Shown here: piece after piece, positions 6,453 to 8,972 of the stretch | Position numbering within the stretch: position 1 is the first letter of the stretch | Layout of the letters: each line of letters begins with the position of its first letter | Origin: Actinomycetota bacterium | GTDB taxonomy: Bacteria; Actinomycetota; Acidimicrobiia; Acidimicrobiales; SZUA-35 | Length of the DNA: 8,972 nucleotides | Direction: 5' to 3' | NCBI GenBank assembly: GCA_027730885.1 | Contig: JAQCHM010000114.1 | Coordinates: forward strand, 1 to 8,972 | The notes under the pieces: model-generated | Seen by the model: only the letters and a program-made list of their open reading frames with translations | Told to the model about the DNA's origin: nothing | Databases searched by the model: none | Translations under genes and position numbers: made by a program

Positions 6453-6831
6453 ATGGGTGCAGACACCGAAGCCGTCGCCGCCGACAAGATCCGCCCCGGT
6501 GGCCGCGGTCCCGGGTTCGGTTCTGTCCGCCGCGTCCGCCGGCTCCAATTCGTTGTTGGTGGACGGATGTGTGCCGGTTCGTCATGCCCAGGACATCCTC
6601 GATCTCATCGGCCATGCCGTACCTGCGCCGACGGCCGCGGCCGACCCCATGGTCGAAGGTTCGCTCGAGCGGCGGATACTGGTGCAGTTGCGTGTGGGCG
6701 AGCAGCACCTCGACCAGCTGGTCGTCGAGACGGGGTTCCCCCCGACGGCGGTCGTGCAATCCGTCGCCGTACTGATTGACCGGGGTCTGGCTCGTCGAGT
6801 TGGAAATCGCGTCTCGGTGTCGGACTCGTGA
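6453..6831 (+). pseudogene. dprA: 5'-truncated, frameshifted dprA remnant
   Basis: Only the C-terminal third of DNA-processing protein A (the RecA loader for single-stranded DNA in transformation) is present. The frame from GTG 6457 to 6831 reads PVAAVPGSVLSAASAGSNSL then LLVDGCVPVRHAQDILDLIG, the end of the DprA Rossmann-like domain, followed by the winged helix (GSLERRILVQLRVGEQHLDQL...GLARRVG). The few preceding residues fit DprA better in another frame (ATG 6453, MGADTEAVAADKIRP), and deleting one C in the 6494-6497 C-run would join the two. A stop at 6447-6449 closes that frame upstream, so most of the protein, including the nucleotide-binding core, is absent. The position just before whiG matches the common actinobacterial order. 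It is probably non-functional unless the rest lies elsewhere. Confidence 0.72.
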
Positions 6832-7157
6832 GGGTACGAATCGGGCCGCGATGCAGGGTACCGTGGTCCGCCGTGCCGATTCCTCCCGTGCCCAGTGTCG
6901 CTCCGGTGAGTGTGGCGCGAGCCCGCTATCTGGGAGCCCTCGGGCTACCGGCGTCCACTGCACCGGGCCCTCGGGTTGTCGATCGAGGCGAGATTTCGGG
7001 CCGGGACAGCTCGTCAAGCCAAGAAATCTTCAGGAAGTCTGACCCAAGTACTCACTTTAGGTGGCTGAGTTCCGACGAAGAGTGGGACACGCTGCTGCAG
7101 GTTTCTGCAGTTGCGGATCCAACTCACTTTGGCGGACCACAAACCTTGGCGGGACTC
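6832..7157 (+). other. non-coding stretch between dprA remnant and whiG
   Basis: No convincing gene is seen. The whiG reading frame is open back to 6828, but the extra residues (Pro/Ser/Arg-rich) show no similarity to sigma factors, so this is treated as leader or promoter DNA. Base composition dips to lower GC around 7014-7080, a plausible whiG promoter zone, and CTGCAG occurs twice (7095-7100, 7105-7110). In many actinobacteria a xerC-type recombinase gene lies nearby; none is recognisable here. Confidence 0.4.
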
Positions 7158-7937
7158 GTGGCGGATATCGACAATACGACGGGACCAGGCCATGTCTGGG
7201 CTCGTTACAAGGCAACCGGCGATCAATCCGATCGCGACCAACTGATCGTGTACTACGCGCCTCTGGTGAAGTACGTGGCGGGACGCATCGCGTCGGGGCT
7301 GCCTCAGAACGTCGATCAGAGCGATTTGGTCAGTTATGGGATGTTCGGCCTGATCGATGCGATCACCAAGTTCGACCCCGACCGCGGCTTCAAGTTCGAA
7401 ACCTACGCCATTGCTCGAATCAAGGGCGCAGTGCTCGACGAGCTGCGTTCCATCGACTGGGTACCGCGATCGGTGCGGGCCAAGGCCAAATCGGTCGAGC
7501 TGGCCATGAGCAAGCTCGAGTCCGAGCTGCATCGTGCGCCGACCGACGAGGAGATTGCCGTCGAACTCGACATCACTCCGAGCCAGCTGAACACGGTGTA
7601 CAGCCAGATCAGCTCCCTCGGGATGGTCGCGCTCGACGAGATGTTGTCCTTCGGTGGTGGTGACTCGATGTCCGTCGGCGACACGCTCGCCGATCGGCGC
7701 GAGGGGCCAGGCGGGCAGTATGAGCGGGTCGAGATGCGCCAGCTGCTCGGGGCCGCCATCAATCGAATGGGCGATCGAGAGAAGATCGTGCTCACGCTCT
7801 ACTACTACGAGGGTCTGACATTGGCCGAGATCGGCAAGGTTCTCGGGGTAACCGAGAGCCGGGTCTGTCAGATCCACACCAAAGCGGTACTGCAACTCAG
7901 GAGCCGTCTGCAGGCCCTCGAGCGAGAAGTGGTCTGA
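7158..7937 (+). CDS. whiG: WhiG/FliA-type (sigma-28 family) RNA polymerase sigma factor
   Basis: This is a 259-residue alternative sigma factor. Region 2 (about residues 25-100) includes LVKYVAGRIASGLPQNVDQSD, GLIDAITKFDPDRGFKFETYA for core binding and -10 recognition, and DELRSIDWVPRSVR. Region 3 is about 105-165. Region 4 (about 195-250) includes REKIVLTLYYYEGLTLAEIG and the -35-binding helix GVTESRVCQIHTKAVLQLR. These match WhiG of Streptomyces and FliA closely. Known roles are sporulation (WhiG) or flagellar gene control (FliA); which applies here cannot be told. GTG at 7158, with GGCGGG just upstream, gives the normal family length. TTG 7146, or one of several GTGs further upstream such as 6828, are less likely starts. 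It precedes an M23-like gene, a common actinobacterial pairing. Confidence 0.95.
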   Translation: MADIDNTTGPGHVWARYKATGDQSDRDQLIVYYAPLVKYVAGRIASGLPQNVDQSDLVSYGMFGLIDAITKFDPDRGFKFETYAIARIKGAVLDELRSIDWVPRSVRAKAKSVELAMSKLESELHRAPTDEEIAVELDITPSQLNTVYSQISSLGMVALDEMLSFGGGDSMSVGDTLADRREGPGGQYERVEMRQLLGAAINRMGDREKIVLTLYYYEGLTLAEIGKVLGVTESRVCQIHTKAVLQLRSRLQALEREVV

Positions 7938-8037
7938 GACCGGGCTGACCCCGACGTTTCGCGGTCTCGGTGCGTCGTGCGCCGGATCCGCATCGGGTCG
8001 ATCGACCCCGACGAAATGCCCGCCGGTCGAACCGGCG
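7936..8037 (+). promoter_or_regulatory. palindrome-rich spacer between whiG and the M23-like gene
   Basis: Three dyads occur in about 100 bp. GAGACCG (7936-7942) pairs with CGGTCTC (7962-7968). GGGTCGATCGACCC (7995-8008) is a perfect 14-bp palindrome. CGCCGGT (8021-8027) pairs with ACCGGCG (8031-8037) around a 3-nt loop, ending just before the ribosome binding site of the next gene. GACCCCGACG is repeated at 7947-7956 and 8004-8013. No T-run follows any stem. These could be a factor-dependent terminator after whiG, an operator, or both. Confidence 0.4.
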
Positions 8038-8044
8038 TCTGAGC

Positions 8045-8050
8045 AGGAGA
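8045..8050 (+). promoter_or_regulatory. ribosome binding site that decides the M23-like start
   Basis: AGGAGA lies 6 nt before ATG 8057. This favours that ATG over the upstream in-frame GTG at 7970, and it places a signal peptide at the N-terminus as expected. Confidence 0.7.
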
Positions 8051-8056
8051 CGGCAG

Positions 8057-8773
8057 ATGGGTCGGTTGGGTGGAGCCCTGTCCGGGGCGGCCCGGTTGCG
8101 GTTCGCAGAGTTGGCCCTGCGCGGCGTGTTCGTCGGGCTGTGCTCGATCTTGTTGGCCGCACCGCCGATTGCGGCCGGCGCAGACCGGGTACCGGCCGCC
8201 GGGGGAGCGGCGACCTCCGACCCGGCGGAGTCCGGGTGGGTGCCGCCGGTCGATGCGCCGATTGCCGATCCGTTCCGGCCCCTCGATCCCGCTATGGCGC
8301 CGGCAACCGAGGCATCGAGTATGGCGTCGAGGGAGGGGAGCCGGTGGTCGCGGTGGCCGGGGGGGCGAGTGACGTTCGTCGGCGCGATCGCCGGGGGCCG
8401 ATTCGTCGTCGTCACCCATCCCGATGGCCTGCGATCGACCTACGCCTTCGTCGCGGAGATCCTTGTGGTCAAAGGCAAGACGGTGGCGCAGGGCGAGTTG
8501 TTGGCGCGGGCCGCCGTCGGCTTTCATCTCACGGCCCGCATCGGTGACGAGTACGTCGATCCGGCAGCACTGTTCGCCGGCGCGATCGCTCGGCCACGTC
8601 TCATTGCCGACGCTTCTGCCGGCAGAGCAGTCGCCGACCGGGAAGCGTCGGTCAAGCTCGGCCCTCTGGACCCCTTGCGGGCCCTGTTGCAGACCTCCAA
8701 CGATCTGACGTTGACGTCGCAACTCATGGCCCTCGCCCGGGCGGCCGGAACCTGGCGGGATCAGGACTGCTAG
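8057..8773 (+). pseudogene. M23/LytM-like secreted protein with two compensating frameshifts
   Basis: An Arg-rich N-terminus and hydrophobic core (ALRGVFVGLCSILLAAPPIAAGA) form a signal peptide. After it comes an M23/LytM-like domain: PVDAPIADPFRPLDP, then GRVTFVGAIAGGRFVVVTHP and DEYVDPAALFAG in the main frame. Between them, about 8288 to 8365, the main frame encodes nonsense, while the next frame encodes the expected core RYGAGNRGIEYGVEGGEPVV AVAGG. Adding one C at 8288-8290 and removing one G from the G7 run at 8359-8365 restores one continuous domain. Even when restored, the zinc ligands are lost: HxxxD is N-R-G-I-E, and the HxH region reads GFHLT. It is therefore probably a non-catalytic LytM-type regulator or wall-binding protein, not an active endopeptidase. 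It follows whiG on the same strand. The frameshifts may be sequencing errors, in which case the gene is intact. Confidence 0.7.
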
Positions 8774-8972
8774 ACCGATCCGACGTCACCCCCGCATCTC
8801 GACGGCGGACGCACCCTGATCCAGGTCGGTGGCCTCGGGAGCAGTTCGGCGGACGCGTCCATCGGACGCCTCGATGAATCGGCGATCGGCTACGACCTGG
8901 CTGATGTCATCGGGTTCAGTTATGCGGGTGGCTGCACGCCGCTGGCCTTCGGAGCCTCCAACATCTCGGCGG
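8774..8972 (+). CDS. partial alpha/beta-hydrolase-like reading frame (runs off right edge)
   Basis: The frame is open from after the M23-like stop (TAG 8771-8773) to the edge, giving 66 residues with no stop. It reads RTLIQVGGLGSSSADASIG then GYDLADVIGFSYAGG, matching the first strand, oxyanion loop and second strand of lipase/esterase-type alpha/beta hydrolases. The catalytic Ser (GxSxG) would lie beyond the window. No ATG, GTG or TTG precedes the homology after the stop, and the frame is the same as the upstream M23-like gene. It may therefore be the C-terminal part of a fused protein interrupted by the TAG, or have its true start hidden by a frame error. Confidence 0.5.

Noticed and set aside
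6937..6975. Repeated CCCTCGGG upstream of whiG
   Set aside because: Two 8-bp GC-rich matches 31 bp apart are expected by chance in DNA of this composition.
7014..8162. Long minus-strand open frame opposite whiG
   Set aside because: The plus strand encodes a clear sigma factor; the antisense product has no recognisable fold.
1..8972. tRNA, rRNA, CRISPR arrays, insertion sequences or integrase genes
   Set aside because: Reading both strands showed no tRNA-like clover-leaf, no regularly spaced repeats, no transposase or integrase motifs and no clear terminal inverted repeats.

Overview
This window looks like high-GC actinobacterial DNA. The best guess is an aquatic member of the Acidimicrobiia or a relative, based on four things: a xanthorhodopsin/actinorhodopsin-type proton pump, a WhiG-type sigma factor, an M23-like gene directly after it (a common actinobacterial order near dprA and rpsB), and GC-rich codon use. 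The lineage is an inference, because no rRNA or other phylogenetic marker is present.

Left part (about 1-2920, all minus strand): a light-related block. A gene for an adenosylcobalamin-dependent photoreceptor-type repressor (CarH/LitR-like: HTH, B12 cap with W-x9-EH, B12 fold with DxH) lies upstream of a compact operon. The operon encodes two tiny membrane proteins (joined by an ATGA overlap), an SRPBCC/START-like lipid-pocket protein and a retinal-binding rhodopsin. A stem-loop follows the rhodopsin stop, and then comes the 5' part of an unidentified minus-strand gene that runs off the left edge.

Middle (2920-6432): a divergent promoter region with a 12-bp direct repeat separates the photoreceptor gene from two translationally coupled plus-strand glycosyltransferases, a HEAT-repeat/GT4 fusion and a GT1-type enzyme. 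A motif related to the divergent-promoter repeat also lies just before the first gene of the rhodopsin operon. The photoreceptor could therefore control both sides, so that light governs the rhodopsin genes and a glycosylation pathway together.

Right part (6433-8972, plus strand): a housekeeping-type neighbourhood. It holds a 5'-truncated and apparently frameshifted dprA remnant, then whiG, then a secreted, catalytically degenerate M23/LytM-like protein whose core is readable only through two compensating frameshifts, and finally an open frame resembling the start of an alpha/beta hydrolase. The abrupt start of dprA homology about 20 bp after the glycosyltransferase gene suggests that the light/glycosyltransferase block is an accessory segment joined to the dprA-whiG region. 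The three single-base discrepancies lie in or next to C or G runs, so sequencing error is a serious alternative to real gene decay.
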